Of a stretch of 64,000 bases of DNA, positions 45,661-55,551 are shown piece after piece (position 1 is the first letter of the stretch; each line of letters begins with the position of its first letter). A program made the position numbers and the translations under genes. Source of the stretch: Taudactylus pleione (Eukaryota; Chordata; Amphibia; Anura; Myobatrachidae); assembly GCA_031769625.1 (NCBI GenBank), contig JAUIMM010000040.1:9606001-9670000 (forward strand). Reading direction: 5' to 3'. The notes beneath the pieces are model-generated. The model worked only from the letters and a program-made list of their open reading frames with translations. It did no database searches and was not told where the DNA came from.

Positions 45661-45849
45661 CTAGATGTAAACATGATAAATGCTATGCTTTTTATACTAG
45701 ATATCACTCAGATTTTAAACATTATAATTGTTATATGATTTTTATCAGGGCTGAGGCCTGTATGCACACAGCTTTTAAAGGTAGGATGTTACCAAAGCAC
45801 AGCAGTTATTAGACACTAGAAAATCGGGATGTAGTTAATTTACTGACGG

Positions 45850-46200
45850 CCGGGATGCCGGCCATCGGAATCCCGGCGTCAGAATCCCGACCCGAGACTA
45901 AAGATAGATATCTTGATGCCTATCTTTAGCCTGACAATGAAATCCTGACAGCTGGCATCCTTGAACGAAACTAAGCGAGGCCCTTTAAGCTGTTAGCTGC
46001 GAGGGGGGGTTAGTTTTAGGGGCCTCAGGGGGTTAGGCAATGGGAGGGGGGTTTAGGCTTAGGCACCCCTGTGGGGAGGTTAGGGTTAGGCGCCCCAGGG
46101 GAGGGTAGGGTTAGGGACCCCCAGGGGAGGTTAGGGTTAGCACCACCGAGGGGAGGTTAGGCACCACTAAGGGAGGGCTAGGGATAAAGGGCGGAGAGTG
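45850..46200. repeat. GC-rich transposon end with TTAGGG-rich tandem repeat
   Basis: 45850-45900 has palindromic 'ggccgggatgccggccatcgg' phrases, likely one end of a DNA transposon. 46010-46190 repeats 'ggggaggttagggttagg' about five times with changes, giving telomere-like GGTTAGGGTTAGG words in a minisatellite. The other transposon end was not found. Confidence 0.55.
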
Positions 46201-46209
46201 TTATTCAGA

Positions 46210-46995
46210 CGCCGACACTTCATACCTATTCCCAGAAAATCACCTGAGACCATGCAACTTTATAACAGTGAACACCCAGACTGCCAGTCTCTGCTCTTTT
46301 GTCGGGTCCTGGGTGTCTCAGACAATGGCACCTACCTCTAGGTACGGGTGTGCGGTACATTCTGTAACTTGTAGTTGAGTTCAGATGACCGTTGTCTCTA
46401 GTGGCACCAAATTCAAACCAGGAAGTGCCTATATAAACCCAGTTTGTGCTCTATTTATTGACAGAAATTTAGGTGAAATCCCTAGCTCCACCAATTGTTG
46501 TTTACGGTTCCTGTCTATTGTACCAGACCCCTACTTCAATCTTGATTCAGATTCTATGCCTGTGTCCCTTACTCCTGCTTATTATACTAATATTGAACCT
46601 GCTCCTGTGTCACTGAACTTTTATACTATACTGTGTTTCTGCACATGACCAGTCTCCATATGGTGATTATGTACCTTGTCCATTCATACTACATACTCTC
46701 CCAGCTAGTCAAGTTTGTGCACCAAAACACAAAAGCACTGGCCAAAAGACTTCTACGCGAGCTAATTCCTTGGTTTCTGAGTGTCTGAGTGTTTCTACAA
46801 CAAATAAAGCAGTCAATATCTTGTTTTACTTTAAAAGGACTAGAGGATTAATATTAAACCTTGTGCCTCCAGTGTCTGCATGCATATATAGTGGTGTAGT
46901 GTACTTCATAGTTTGTCGTTAATGAAATGTTTGTAATTCTGAATGTGAAAGTAAAGGCATAAGACCCAGGGTATGGACATGCCTGTTGCTAAGAA
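46210..46995. other. Unassigned DNA, possible LTR-like promoter
   Basis: 'gtgcctatataaacccag' at about 46426 looks like a TATA promoter followed by sequence reminiscent of retroelement leaders. The frame at 46385-46648 is not recognised and I do not call it a gene. Confidence 0.3.
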
Positions 46996-47001
46996 ATTAA
47001 A

Positions 47002-47274
47002 ATGAATCTCACTGGTTTTCTAAAGAAAACAAGAACTGGAATAGAGTCAACCATACTTATTCTGTTTAGCATTCTCCTGCTAAGTACGCTCAGCTACTTG
47101 CTTCTGTGCGGCCTCTCTGTCAAGCACAAATCTGTAAAAGGAGCTCTGATCCAGTTTGAAAGGTGCATTTTGTTCTTGGCTCTCTCTTTGATAGACCTAG
47201 TCTGGACTTTTGTATTCTTAAACAAGGCATATAGGCAGACAGAGTTACTCTTTAAAGGGGATTTTAAAAGATAA
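47002..47274 (+). CDS. Hypothetical 90-residue membrane protein (uncertain)
   Basis: An open frame with a stop just upstream (46990). Residues about 17-37 (TILILFSILLLSTLSYLLLCG) and about 56-75 (ILFLALSLIDLVWTFVFL) are strongly hydrophobic, separated by a basic KHKSVKG loop, and the ends are basic. That is the look of a two-helix membrane segment rather than random sequence. I do not recognise the family. It could be a small gene, an exon of a larger membrane protein, a retroelement remnant or chance. No convincing splice sites, promoter or homologous copy in the window supports expression. Confidence 0.25.
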   Translation: MNLTGFLKKTRTGIESTILILFSILLLSTLSYLLLCGLSVKHKSVKGALIQFERCILFLALSLIDLVWTFVFLNKAYRQTELLFKGDFKR

Positions 47275-47279
47275 TAGTC

Positions 47280-47878
47280 AATGCAAATAATGGCATGAGA
47301 ATAGCACTGTTCTGCTGCTCTTTAGAACACAAAACAATCAACTTATAAGAGCTTTGGATTTAAATAGCAAAAATGTTGCACCGTTCTGATTAAACACTAA
47401 GTAACCACAATAATGTTTAATATAACAGCACTAACATTATATTCCTCTTTTAATTATGTGTGATTCCTCAATGTGTAAAAACTTCAGTCATTGTCTATTC
47501 ACTTGTACTGCAGCTGTTAATCCTTTTCTGAGGACTATAGCCAGTGAATTAGAAATTATATAGATTATGTCTTAAAGGTATTTTATAATGTCAGTATCAA
47601 AGTAATTACCCAAAAACTTATAAAAGTAAAATATCCACACACTTTTTGATTATATAGCAACTTGCTTTTGCCTACTGTATGTCTTCATTTCAAGGTATGT
47701 TCATTTTCAGGCCTCCATCCACTTTAGTAGTGCCACACTGTGAAGAATTTAGACACGGATCATGGAAGACTCATTGAAAATGTTCAATGTAGGTTGAGCT
47801 TCTTTGGCACTGAAATAAATTGCCACCTTCACTACACACCAATTGTTTGCAGTTGTGTGAATGGTTCCCGCAGATGGT
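47280..47878. other. Unassigned DNA
   Basis: AT-rich, no gene recognised. Confidence 0.5.
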
Positions 47879-47886
47879 CTTCCAGG

Positions 47887-48228
47887 AAGGGGGTATTAAG
47901 AGAGGAGGGCGCCCGTGTGCATTCCCCGTCTGGGGCCCCCTACTCTCTCCCCAGCGGCTGGCAGCACACTGACTGTAGAGTAGACTCTGGGCTCTAGTCT
48001 GTGTCCAGAGTCTACTTCGCATGCCCAGGTCATGAGAAAATGGCGTGCCCGCCATTTTCGCAGTGATTTCCCTACTACGCATGCACAAAACGATGGGAAA
48101 ATGGCCGCACGACCATTTTCCAGGAATTTTGTGGAGTTCTGCCACAGCCGATGCGGGACTTCGGAGAGGTAAGTATTAAAAACTATGGGTGCACCGCACA
48201 CCCTGCACCTATTATAGATAAACCCCTG
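47887..48228. mobile_element. Non-autonomous hAT element, 342 bp
   Basis: Perfect 8-bp duplications CTTCCAGG (47879-47886 and 48229-48236). Left end AAGGGGGTATTAAGAG and right end, reverse complemented, CAGGGGTTTATC. Interior has two related blocks 'gaaaatgg(c/c)..gccattttc' and '..atgggaaaatggccgc..ccattttcc'. Related to fragments at 25466 and 32700-32855. Confidence 0.85.
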
Positions 48229-48599
48229 CTTCCAGGCTACAGATCAAAAGACCTTGGCCTTTCTACAAATAGTGGGCACTAGAGGCAATTTGTAGTTCCA
48301 GGGAAGGTACTTATACCTAGTTGCTGCACAAGGAGCCACTGCCGGATTAAGCCTGCCCCAGAATTATAGCACTTGTAGAACCACAAATAGCACCATGCTT
48401 GAACATTAAGAGCCTGCTGGCACTTGTAAAAATAAAATTAAAATAAATACATAGACACAGAGTATTGTAATTTTTATTACAAAAAATCCTCCCCCACACA
48501 GTCCTTTCCATTCTATCTTAAAGTGTGCTTTCTCAGTTGTTTTGCAGTGGTTTTCGGCAAATAGCAAGACCCTCACCGAACCACCAGGATTTAGAAAAT

Positions 48600-49740
48600 G
48601 TTGCTTAGTAACTTTTGCCCTAAGAATCTTCTCTGGAGTGCTGCTTTTTTTCATCAGGTGAAGAGAGTTATGAGGTATGGAGAAAGAATGCAGTGCAACA
48701 ATTGGAAAAGTGGCAATGATACAGAGGGCCTCATTTATCAACAAGTTTTATCATTCACACAAGTGATAAAACTTGTTTTGTATGATAATGGTGCTCTAGC
48801 CAATCAGCTCCTGTCATCTGTTTGAAAAATAACAGTTAGGAGCTGATTGGCTTGAGCACCATTTATCATATGCAACACGTTTTATCACTTGTTTTGAATG
48901 ACAAAACTCGTCGATAAATGAGGCCAAGAGGTTGGCGGAGAGTTTAAAGAGACCCGCATATAAAGTTGTAAAAGCCACTAGATGAGGAAACTCTGATGCC
49001 ACTTCTCAAGACTATTTAATGGCCTTGGATTTGGAATATGGTAACCTTGAAGATGACCTTATGTATAAATTACACCATATTTATCAGAAGATAGGTGAGT
49101 GACTGTCCACTTCTCTCTCAATTAGATAAGCTCATCTATACTATTGTTTATAAAAGGGGGAATTAAGCCAAGTTTTGTTGATAGTCAACGTATGATGCAC
49201 CTGCTTTGATGGGCTTTGGATTTGGATCAGTAGCACAAAGCCTGTGGTTCACTGAAGTGAGTGAGGTGTGAATCTCTGTTATTTCAACAATTAATGATAG
49301 AGGTGAAGGTGGAAGAGGTTCTGGTAGAAGCACATGATGGAAAAATTAAGAAGATCAATATTGCTATTCCCAAAGTTGATGTGTCTATCTCCATAGAGGC
49401 ATTGACCAAGTCATTAGGAGAGCTGAGCAAAAAATTGGGGCAGCTGGAAGCTAACCGTAAAATGAGAGGAAAAGATACCCTTAGATATATTAGATACCCT
49501 TTGATGCAGACTGGACGAGGATGGAAAAGGAACATTCGATCCCAATAATGTTCTTGGTGTAGAAGACTGGGTCATAGAGCGTTCGAGTGCAGACAGCCAC
49601 TGAATGTTTCATATTCCAATACTGAGCAGTTTTGTAGAACTTCGGAAAGGTCAGAAAATAGGAGAGGGAGACCAGTGAAGCCCAATCTGGTGCCCTTGAA
49701 AACTAAACACCCAAATCTAAGTCACACACAATGCTGAGAC
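48600..49740 (+). pseudogene. PNMA/Ty3-type gag, split by a MITE
   Basis: Left piece (about 48600-48726): an IFSG segment then GEESYEVWRKNAVQQLEKW. After the MITE (48727-48925) the right piece continues RRLAESLKRPAYKVVKA, then DYLMALDLEYGN (about 49015-49045), a DLMYKLHHIYQKIGE helix, a gag C-terminal capsid-like stretch, and the zinc knuckle CSWCRRLGHRAFEC (49550-49591; C-x2-C-x4-H-x4-C). This is the capsid plus nucleocapsid layout of Ty3/Gypsy gag proteins related to vertebrate PNMA genes. An in-frame stop precedes the knuckle and other frameshifts exist, so it is not a functional gag or domesticated gene. It could belong to the same Gypsy family as the pol fragment at 22200. Confidence 0.7.
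48727..48925. mobile_element. 199-bp palindromic MITE inside gag
   Basis: Ends GGCCTCATTTATCAACAAG and the complement, with long arms containing 'gttttatcattcacacaagtgataaaac' and 'ggtgctctagccaatcagctcct'. Flanks CAGAG (48722-48726) and AAGAG (48926-48930) match at 4 of 5. Same terminal pattern as the CNNNG group. Confidence 0.85.
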
Positions 49741-49744
49741 TCAT

Positions 49745-50110
49745 GGAGTTGTGATTTTTTGCTACTGCGCATGTGCATCCCTAAAAACTCCTACAGCTCA
49801 TGCATTCCACTGTGTGTACGTAGAGTCACAGTACCAATTAAAATGCATGGTCTCAGAAATGTATTGAAAATCTACTGGGAGAAGTGACTGGGAGGTAGCC
49901 ACTTAGATGCACAGAGATGGTCTATCTCATGGCCGTGTTATGGGAGTGTAGCCAGCGTGTTGCTAATTTGTTTGCATACACAAGTGGATGCAAGTGTTCA
50001 TGGTGCAATCGATGGTGACGTCTAAAGATGCACTATTACAGTGTCTATAGACACTCAAAGTGGGTATCTTAGCCCATGCACATTCATACACATGGATGTA
50101 CACAATGGAA
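49745..50110. other. Unassigned DNA
   Basis: No gene or repeat structure recognised. Confidence 0.5.
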
Positions 50111-50118
50111 GGGCTTTG

Positions 50119-50588
50119 GGCCTGATTCAGACCCAGTCGCTCTGACAGAGCGCTCGCTCTGAATCAGGGCCGGGGTTTTTTTTAGAACGGTCTCCTGGCC
50201 GCTCACATAGCTGTGGGTGACCACCCACAGCTACAGCGAGCGGCCATGATGATGGTCGCGATGGTCAAGACCATCGCGACCATCGGGCTTGCAACGAGAA
50301 CTGTGTGGTAGGGTCTCATGGCCGCAAGCCCCAGAGAGATTTCGGCTCTAACTGACAGGCCTCCATTTGGGCAGCCACCCCCCGGCCCGCCCACCAAAGG
50401 GGCGAGCTGTCACTCAACATTGACAGCTCGCCCCCTTTGTTGCAAGACCCGGAGCGATGGAGTGCCCGTCGCTAGCCGGGTTTTGCGCATGCGCACGACG
50501 CAGCCGGCTCCGTCGTTCGCATGCGCTGTTGGCCACCATCGACCCGGTTGCGAGCGCTCAGCGCTTGCCACCGGGTCTGAATCAGGCC
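50119..50588. mobile_element. 470-bp MITE with CTTTG duplication
   Basis: Ends GGCCTGATTCAGACCC and GGGTCTGAATCAGGCC with perfect CTTTG duplications at 50114-50118 and 50589-50593. Interior 'gatggtcgcgatggtcaagaccatcgcgaccatc' palindrome and 'gctgtgggtgaccacccacagc' palindrome relate it, reversed, to 39108-39621. Confidence 0.88.
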
Positions 50589-50863
50589 CTTTGTATTGGA
50601 AGGTTTAATGGGACCAGCTCCTTCAGTATCAGCTTCCATTCATGGTAAGTCATGCATTCTTGATAACAGGTCTCAGGTGACCATTCTATTCGAGAACTGG
50701 TAACAAAAAATCTGTCTGGTGTTCCCATTTCTTAGTAATTTGGGACATCAGTACCCAAAACTGTCCTATCTTGGTTACATTGAATTCTCTGTCATTTTCT
50801 CACAGCAGGTGGCAGGAATAGAGATGCAGATTGCTACCATGGCCCTGATTTGTCCCGAGTCAG

Positions 50864-51190
50864 GAATTATTATTATCATTTATACGGCGCCAAAAGAGAT
50901 CCACAGTGCTTTACAAAGTACAGGAACAAAACAAGAAAAGAGTGACTAACCAAACAAAACATAGCAGAACATGGACAAGGTTTATAAACAGTGCTGCAGC
51001 AGCATTCATAATACCCAAATAAGCAGCAGGGCGTCCAAACGCAAAGGTTTGGTGCTGTTTTTGGCCTTGAACATGAGATGATGGTACAAGTGAGGGAAGG
51101 AAAAGCACATGCGAGGGATGCACTGGTTATAATGGGAACCAATGCAAATTTATTCAAAACCTTAGCACACAAGTGTCAGCAAGTTAAGGA
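50864..51190 (+). repeat. Dispersed repeat ('cggcgccaaaagagatccacagtgctttac')
   Basis: Begins with ATTATTATCATTTATACGG and the phrase 'gcgccaaaag..ccacagtgctttaca', which I recognise as a common amphibian/fish dispersed repeat start. Family and ends not defined. Confidence 0.4.
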
Positions 51191-51475
51191 GAGCAACTGT
51201 CTTAAAGTATAACAATGCCTTACCTGTGTTGGCTGTTTATTTACAGAGGAAAAGTCACCCTCTACTGATTTGTCTGAGGATGAGTTCCAATTGTGTTTTA
51301 GGGTAGTGATATAACTAGGGGTGAGCGGGTTCGGATTTCTGAAATCCGAACCCCCCCGAGCCCCCCCGATCCGAGTCCGATCCGAGTCAGGCTCGACTTT
51401 TCCCGCCTGACTCGGATCTGAAATCGAGGCAAAACGTCATCTTCCCGCCTTCCGAGTCTCGCGGGTTTTGGATCC

Positions 51476-51505
51476 TATATAAGGTACACACGTCGGCGCC
51501 ATTTT
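51476..51505 (+). promoter_or_regulatory. hAT promoter: TATATAAGG and GGCGCCATTTT
   Basis: TATATAAGG (51476-51484) precedes GGCGCCATTTT (51495-51505). Both boxes recur in the sister copies. Transcription start near or after the second box is inferred. The transposase start is 4 kb downstream, so the leader is either very long or spliced. Confidence 0.6.
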
Positions 51506-51830
51506 CTCACTCGGCTGTGGACAGTGAAGAGGGAGGGTGGGAGTTAGGGCTGTGTAGTGTAGTGTAGTGTAGTGCTGCTGTTGTCCACTACTTCAAAGTC
51601 CATAGGGGCTGGCTGTGTTGTGCTGTGCTGCTGTTGTTAATAGGGGCTGTGTCCACTACTTCAAAGTCCATAGGGGCTGGCTGGACTGTGTTGTGCAGTC
51701 AGTTCTCCATAGGGGCTGTGTCCACTCCAAAGTCCTGTGCAGTGTCCCAGTCCTAAAGGAGTGCTGTAGTGTTGTCCAGGGGGTGCTCTGTCCATCAGGG
51801 GTGCTCCCCCCAAGTGCTAAAAAAATAATA

Positions 51831-54800
51831 TATTTTCTGTGTTTGTGAATTGTGTGCGCAGTAGTCGCACGTGCATCAACAAAGTAGTGCCAAGCGTGCG
51901 CCTGTGTCATAAGTAAAGGGCCGGCTGGCTTGACCGTTAAAGGGTGCTGTAACCCCCAAGTACACTCCAGTCCAAACCAAAAAAAAAATTATTTTCTGTG
52001 TTTGTGAATTGTGTGCGCAGTAGCCGCACGTGCATCAACAAAGTAGTGCCAAGCGTGCGCCTGTGTCATAAGTAAAGGGCCGGCTGGCTTGACCGTTAAG
52101 GGTGCTGTAACCCCCGAAAGTACACTCCAGTCCAAACCAAAAAAAAAATTATTTTCTGTGTTTGTGAATTGTGTGCGCAGTAGCCGCACGTGCATCAACA
52201 AAGTAGTGCCAAGCGTGCGCCTGTGTCATAAGTAAAGGGCCGGCTGGCTTGACCGTTAAAGGGTGCTGTAACCCCCGAAAGTACACTCCAGTCCTAACCA
52301 AAAAAAAATTATTTTCTGTGTTTGTGAATTGTGTGCGCAGTAGCCGCACGTGCATCAACAAAGTAGTGCCAAGAGTGCGCCTGTGTCATAAGTAAAGGGC
52401 CGGCTGGCTTGACCGTTAAGGGTGCTGTAACCCCCGAAAGTACACTCCAGTCCAAACCAAAAAAAAAATTATTTTCTGTGTTTGTGAATTGTGTGCGCAG
52501 TAGCCGCACGTGCATCAACAAAGTAGTGCCAAGCGTGCGCCTGTGTCATAAGTAAAGGGCCGGCTGGCTTGACCGTTAAGGGTGCTGTAACCCCCGAAAG
52601 TACACTCCAGTCCAAACCAAAAAAAAATTATTTTCTGTGTTTGTGAATTGTGTGCGCAGTAGCCGCACGTGCATCAACAAAGTAGTGCCAAGCGTGCGCC
52701 TGTGTCATAAGTAAAGGGCCGGCTGGCTTGACCGTTAAGGGTGCTGTAACCCCCGAAAGTACACTCCAGTCCAAACCAAAAAAAATATTATTTTCTGTGT
52801 TTGTGAATTGTGTGCGCAGTAGTCGCACGTGCATCAACAAAGTAGTGCCAAGCGTGCGCCTGTGTCATAAGTAAAGGGCCGGCTGGCTTGACCGTTAAAG
52901 GGTGCTGTAACCCCCAAGTACACTCCAGTCCAAACCAAAAAAAAAATTATTTTCTGTGTTTGTGAATTGTGTGCGCAGTAGCCGCACGTGCATCAACAAA
53001 GTAGTGCCAAGCGTGCGCCTGTGTCATAAGTAAAGGGCCGGCTGGCTTGACCGTTAAGGGTGCTGTAACCCCCGAAAGTACACTCCAGTCCAAACCAAAA
53101 AAAAAATTATTTTCTGTGTTTGTGAATTGTGTGCGCAGTAGCCGCACGTGCATCAACAAAGTAGTGCCAAGCGTGCGCCTGTGTCATAAGTAAAGGGCCG
53201 GCTGGCTTGACCGTTAAGGGTGCTGTAACCCCCGAAAGTACACTCCAGTCCAAACCAAAAAAAAAATTATTTTCTGTGTTTGTGAATTGTGTGCGCAGTA
53301 GCCGCACGTGCATCAACAAAGTAGTGCCAAGCGTGCGCCTGTGTCATAAGTAAAGGGCCGGCTGGCTTGACCGTTAAGGGTGCTGTAACCCCCGAAAGTA
53401 CACTCCAGTCCAAACCAAAAAAAATATTATTTTCTGTGTTTGTGAATTGTGTGCGCAGTAGTCGCACGTGCATCAACAAAGTAGTGCCAAGCGTGCGCCT
53501 GTGTCATAAGTAAAGGGCCGGCTGGCTTGACCGTTAAGGGTGCTGTAACCCCCGAAAGTACACTCCAGTCCAAACCAAAAAAAAAATTATTTTCTGTGTT
53601 TGTGAATTGTGTGCGCAGTAGCCGCACGTGCATCAACAAAGTAGTGCCAAGCGTGCGCCTGTGTCATAAGTAAAGGGCCGGCTGGCTTGACCGTTAAAGG
53701 GTGCTGTAACCCCCGAAAGTACACTCCAGTCCTAACCAAAAAAAAATTATTTTCTGTGTTTGTGAATTGTGTGCGCAGTAGCCGCACGTGCATCAACAAA
53801 GTAGTGCCAAGAGTGCGCCTGTGTCATAAGTAAAGGGCCGGCTGGCTTGACCGTTAAGGGTGCTGTAACCCCCGAAAGTACACTCCAGTCCAAACCAAAA
53901 AAAAAATTATTTTCTGTGTTTGTGAATTGTGTGCGCAGTAGCCGCACGTGCATCAACAAAGTAGTGCCAAGCGTGCGCCTGTGTCATAAGTAAAGGGCCG
54001 GCTGGCTTGACCGTTAAGGGTGCTGTAACCCCCGAAAGTACACTCCAGTCCAAACCAAAAAAAAATTATTTTCTGTGTTTGTGAATTGTGTGCGCAGTAG
54101 CCGCACGTGCATCAACAAAGTAGTGCCAAGCGTGCGCCTGTGTCATAAGTAAAGGGCCGGCTGGCTTGACCGTTAAGGGTGCTGTAACCCCCGAAAGTAC
54201 ACTCCAGTCCAAACCAAAAAAAATATTATTTTCTGTGTTTGTGAATTGTGTGCGCAGTAGTCGCACGTGCATCAACAAAGTAGTGCCAAGCGTGCGCCTG
54301 TGTCATAAGTAAAGGGCCGGCTGGCTTGACCGTTAAAGGGTGCTGTAACCCCCAAGTACACTCCAGTCCAAACCAAAAAAAAAATTATTTTCTGTGTTTG
54401 TGAATTGTGTGCGCAGTAGCCGCACGTGCATCAACAAAGTAGTGCCAAGCGTGCGCCTGTGTCATAAGTAAAGGGCCGGCTGGCTTGACCGTTAAGGGTG
54501 CTGTAACCCCCGAAAGTACACTCCAGTCCAAACCAAAAAAAAAATTATTTTCTGTGTTTGTGAATTGTGTGCGCAGTAGCCGCACGTGCATCAACAAAGT
54601 AGTGCCAAGCGTGCGCCTGTGTCATAAGTAAAGGGCCGGCTGGCTTGACCGTTAAAGGGTGCTGTAACCCCCGAAAGTACACTCCAGTCCTAACCAAAAA
54701 AAAATTATTTTCTGTGTTTGTGAATTGTGTGCGCAGTAGCCGCACGTGCATCAACAAAGTAGTGCCAAGAGTGCGCCTGTGTCATAAGTAAAGGGCCGGC

Positions 54801-55526
54801 TGGCTTGACCGTTAAGGGTGCTGTAACCCCCGAAAGTACACTCCAGTCCAAACCAAAAAAAAATAATTTTCTGTGTTTGTGAATTGTGTGCGCAGTAGCC
54901 GCACGTGCATCAACAAAGTAGTGCCAAGCGTGCGCCTGTGTCATAAGTAAAGGGCCGGCTGGCTTGACCGTTAAGGGTGCTGTAACCCCCGAAAGTACAC
55001 TCCAGTCCAAACCAAAAAAAATATTATTTTCTGTGTTTGTGAATTGTGTGCGCAGTAGTCGCACGTGCATCAACAAAGTAGTGCCAAGCGTGCGCCTGTG
55101 TCATAAGTAAAGGGCCGGCTGGCTTGACCGTTAAAGGGTGCTGTAACCCCCAAGTACACTCCAGTCCAAACCAAAAAAAAAATTATTTTCTGTGTTTGTG
55201 AATTGTGTGCGCAGTAGCCGCACGTGCATCAACAAAGTAGTGCCAAGCGTGCGCCTGTGTCATAAGTAAAGGGCCGGCTGGCTTGACCGTTAAAGGGTGC
55301 TGTAACCCCCGAAAGTACACTCCAGGCCAAACCAAAAAAAAATTATTTTCTGTGTTTGTGAATTGTGTGCGCAGTAGCCGCACGTGCATCAACAAAGTAG
55401 TGCCAAGAGTGCGCCTGTGTCATAAGTAAAGGGCCGGCTGGCTTGACCGTTAAAGGGTGCTGTAACCCACAAAGTACACTCCAGTCCAAACCAAAAAAAA
55501 AATTATTTTCTGTGTTTAGCCGCACG
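51831..55526 (+). repeat. ~160-bp tandem array with higher-order structure, ~23 units
   Basis: Each 159-160-bp unit runs 'ttttctgtgtttgtgaattgtg', 'gcgcagtagccgcacgtgcatc', 'aagtaaagggccggctggcttg', 'gtgctgtaaccccc', 'gtacactccagtcc', then an A-run. About 23 units plus a shortened last one. Variants are not random: 'tagTcgcac' occurs near 51863, 52822, 53462, 54261 and 55059 (spacings of 6, 4, 5 and 5 units), 'ccTaacc' units are each followed by a 'caagAgtgcg' unit. Every full unit keeps a CACGTG E-box. Repeated 70-residue minus-strand frames are artefacts. Confidence 0.95.
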
Positions 55527-55551
55527 TATATATCAAATCGATATAACATAA

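Noticed and set aside
48600..49740. Functional PNMA-type host gene
   Set aside because: Coding region contains stops, a frameshift and a MITE insertion.
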